Part shown: piece after piece, positions 61,970 through 64,000 of the stretch
How the letters are laid out: every line of letters starts with the position of its first letter
How positions within the stretch are numbered: the first letter of the stretch is position 1
Assembly: GCA_900315505.1 (NCBI GenBank)
Contig: OMZG01000001.1
Coordinates: forward strand, 124,001-188,000
Source of the DNA: an uncultured Lachnospiraceae bacterium
Lineage (GTDB): Bacteria; Bacillota; Clostridia; Lachnospirales; Lachnospiraceae
Length of the DNA stretch: 64,000 bases
Reading direction: 5' to 3'
Made by a program: the position numbers and the translations under genes
Notes under the pieces: generated by a model
Seen by the model: the letters and a program-made list of their open reading frames with translations, nothing else
Databases searched by the model: none
Told to the model about the DNA's origin: nothing

Positions 61970-64000
61970 ATGAAATACGGAGTAAATGAGCTCAGAAGAA
62001 TGTATCTGGATTTCTTCGAGAGCAAGGGACATCTCGTAATGAAGAGCTTTTCACTTGTACCACACAATGATGATTCGCTTCTTCTGATAAATGCAGGAAT
62101 GGCACCGCTGAAGCCATACTTCACAGGCCAGGAGATACCGCCAAGGCGCAGAGTCACCACCTGCCAGAAATGCGTGCGTACAGGAGATATAGAGAATGTA
62201 GGAAAGACCGCAAGGCATCTGACCTTCTTCGAGATGCTCGGAAATTTCTCCTTCGGTGATTATTTCAAGAGAGAAGCCATCCACTGGTCATGGGAGTTCC
62301 TGACACAGGTACTGAAGCTCGACCCGGAGAGGCTCTATCCGTCGATATATGGTGAGGATGATGAGGCATTCGAGATCTGGAACAAGGAGATCGGAGTGCC
62401 TGCAGAGAAAATATACAGATTCTACCGTGATCCGAAGACCGGCGAGTGTGACAATTTCTGGGAGCATGGCGCAGGACCGTGTGGACCGTGCTCAGAGATC
62501 TATTACGACAGAGGACCTCAGCATGGCAATGGACCGGAGGATGTCATGGGCGGCGAAGGCGACCGTTTCATGGAGGTGTGGAACAATGTATTCACACAGT
62601 TCTACAATGACGGTCATGGCAATTATTCTGAGCTTAAGCAGAAGAATATCGATACCGGAATGGGACTCGAGAGACTTGCAGTCATCATGCAGGATGTCGA
62701 TTCAGTATTCGATATCGATACGATGAAGGCTATCCGTGATGCAGTCTGTGCGCTTTCAGGAAAGACATACGAGACTAATGACAAGGATGATGTGTCTATC
62801 AGACTCATCACAGATCATATCAGATCCACTACATTCATGATCAGTGACGGTATCCTTCCTTCGAACGAGGGACGTGGATATGTGCTGAGACGTCTGATCA
62901 GACGTGCAGCCCGTCATGGCAGAATGCTTGGCATCAAGGGCGAGTTCATGGGTAAGCTCGCAGATGTGGTGATCAGGGAGAGCCATGACGGATATCCTGA
63001 GCTTCTCGAGAAGCAGGAATTCATCAAGAGAGTCCTGACAGAAGAAGAGCACAAGTTCAATGCTACTATCGATCAGGGACTTGCAATCCTTTCAGACCTT
63101 GAGGATGATCTCGCTAAGAAGGGCGAGAAGACCCTTGCAGGAAAGGATGCATTCAGGCTCTATGATACATATGGCTTCCCTGTAGACCTGACTAATGAGA
63201 TCCTTGAGGAGAAGGGCTTCTCGGTAGATATGGACGGATTCAGGGCTGCAATGGATGAGCAGAGGCAGAAGGCCCGTGATGCCCGTAAGACATCAAACTA
63301 CATGGGCAAGGCTGCTACAGTATATGATGATATCGACAAGACTCTTACAACAGAGTTCGTAGGATACGATACTCTTCATACCACAGCGAAGATCACCTGC
63401 ATGACCACAGAGGTCAATCCTGCTGAAGACAAGTACGGCGAGATCGTGACATCCCTTTCCAATGGAGATAAGGGAACCATCATTACAGATGTGACACCAT
63501 TCTATGGCACAATGGGTGGACAGGTCGGAGATACCGGTGAGATCCGCACGGATAATGGTGTATTTACAGTTACAGATACCATCCGCCTTCTCGGTGGAAG
63601 GGTAGGCCATGTGGGATACGTCTCAGATGGATATGTTTCCCAGGAGGAGCCTGTGGAGCTTTCTGTAGATGCTGACAGAAGAGCACTCATCTGCCGCAAC
63701 CACTCGGCTACACATCTGCTTCAGAGGGCACTCCGTGATGTACTTGGCGAGCACGTGCAGCAGGCTGGTTCATATCAGGATGACAAGGAGCTCCGCTTCG
63801 ACTTCACACATTTCTCAGCGCTCACACCTGATGAGCTGTCAGAGGTCGAGAGGCTTGTCAATGAGCGTATCCATGCAGGTGTCGATGTAGTGACAGAGGT
63901 CATGAGCCTTGAGGATGCTAAGAAGACAGGTGCAATGGCACTCTTTGGCGAGAAGTACGGCGAGAAGGTAAGAGTCGTAAAGATGGGAGACTATTCTACA
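61970..64000 (+). CDS. alaS: Alanyl-tRNA synthetase, N-terminal 677 residues
   Basis: The frame is open to the window edge. ATG after AAGGAGA. Class II catalytic core: KYGVNELRRMYLDFFESKGH at the start, LLINAGMAPLKPYF near 43, FFEMLGNFSFGDYFKR near 86, DTGMGLERLA near 229, and the editing-domain metal site RNHSATHLLQRAL near 577-589. The C-terminal part (including most of the DHHA1 domain) is outside the window. Confidence 0.97.
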   Translation, partial: MKYGVNELRRMYLDFFESKGHLVMKSFSLVPHNDDSLLLINAGMAPLKPYFTGQEIPPRRRVTTCQKCVRTGDIENVGKTARHLTFFEMLGNFSFGDYFKREAIHWSWEFLTQVLKLDPERLYPSIYGEDDEAFEIWNKEIGVPAEKIYRFYRDPKTGECDNFWEHGAGPCGPCSEIYYDRGPQHGNGPEDVMGGEGDRFMEVWNNVFTQFYNDGHGNYSELKQKNIDTGMGLERLAVIMQDVDSVFDIDTMKAIRDAVCALSGKTYETNDKDDVSIRLITDHIRSTTFMISDGILPSNEGRGYVLRRLIRRAARHGRMLGIKGEFMGKLADVVIRESHDGYPELLEKQEFIKRVLTEEEHKFNATIDQGLAILSDLEDDLAKKGEKTLAGKDAFRLYDTYGFPVDLTNEILEEKGFSVDMDGFRAAMDEQRQKARDARKTSNYMGKAATVYDDIDKTLTTEFVGYDTLHTTAKITCMTTEVNPAEDKYGEIVTSLSNGDKGTIITDVTPFYGTMGGQVGDTGEIRTDNGVFTVTDTIRLLGGRVGHVGYVSDGYVSQEEPVELSVDADRRALICRNHSATHLLQRALRDVLGEHVQQAGSYQDDKELRFDFTHFSALTPDELSEVERLVNERIHAGVDVVTEVMSLEDAKKTGAMALFGEKYGEKVRVVKMGDYST

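Overview
The window is 64 kb of a low-to-medium GC Gram-positive chromosome, most likely a Lachnospiraceae (class Clostridia, Bacillota). The grounds are the gene content (SUF operon in the order sufC-sufB-sufD-sufS-sufU, a glutaminyl-tRNA synthetase in a Firmicute, ribonuclease Y, AddAB instead of RecBCD, a DUF6465-type Ala/Lys-rich protein, a giant acyl-CoA dehydratase activase), strong AGGAGG-type ribosome binding sites and TTGACA-17-TATAAT promoters. This placement rests on recognition, not on a search. No rRNA, tRNA, CRISPR or prophage was seen.

Layout. 1-3.2 kb: end of a LacI/PBP-like regulator, a soluble chemoreceptor, apt and a nucleotidyltransferase. 3.2-6.1 kb: a HAD phosphatase and a LysR regulator (minus strand) divergent from serine acetyltransferase, with a hairpin-rich 370-bp gap. 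6.1-18.8 kb: pilB- and pilT-type ATPases run directly into a surface-glycan operon (priming sugar transferase, six glycosyltransferases, and a fused flippase/CDP-glycerol glycerophosphotransferase); its distal third is visibly AT-richer. 18.8-22.0 kb: an O-antigen-ligase-like protein and a secreted SGNH hydrolase on the minus strand, converging on the glycan operon. 22.1-25.4 kb: an alanine/sodium symporter whose stop codon has been hit by an IS1202-like insertion sequence with a 28-29 bp target duplication. 25.4-32.2 kb: rny and the SUF operon. 32.3-41.3 kb: addB-addA, a PpiC-like lipoprotein, the Ala/Lys-rich protein. 41.4-45 kb: a MacA/MacB-like tripartite ABC exporter. 45-53.9 kb: htpG under a CIRCE operator, a YitT protein, the activase, an acyltransferase. 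54-64 kb: a rhomboid-like pseudoprotease with zinc ribbon, glnS, DUF2225, asd, topB, a metallo-hydrolase and the start of alaS.

How it fits together: the 9-22 kb block can be read as one envelope-glycan locus: a lipid-linked sugar is primed, extended, decorated with glycerol phosphate and flipped by the fusion protein, polymerised or ligated by the convergent gene, and possibly deacylated by the SGNH hydrolase; the acyltransferase at 52.8 kb is a possible counterpart.

The most unusual non-coding content is: an interspersed AGTTNTGAG-type inverted repeat family (five intergenic copies), a pair of homologous structured elements in the 5' leaders of the activase gene and glnS, two tandem hairpins with a compensatory change between sufB and sufD, a structured non-coding tail inside the IS, and a CIRCE operator that also looks like a terminator.
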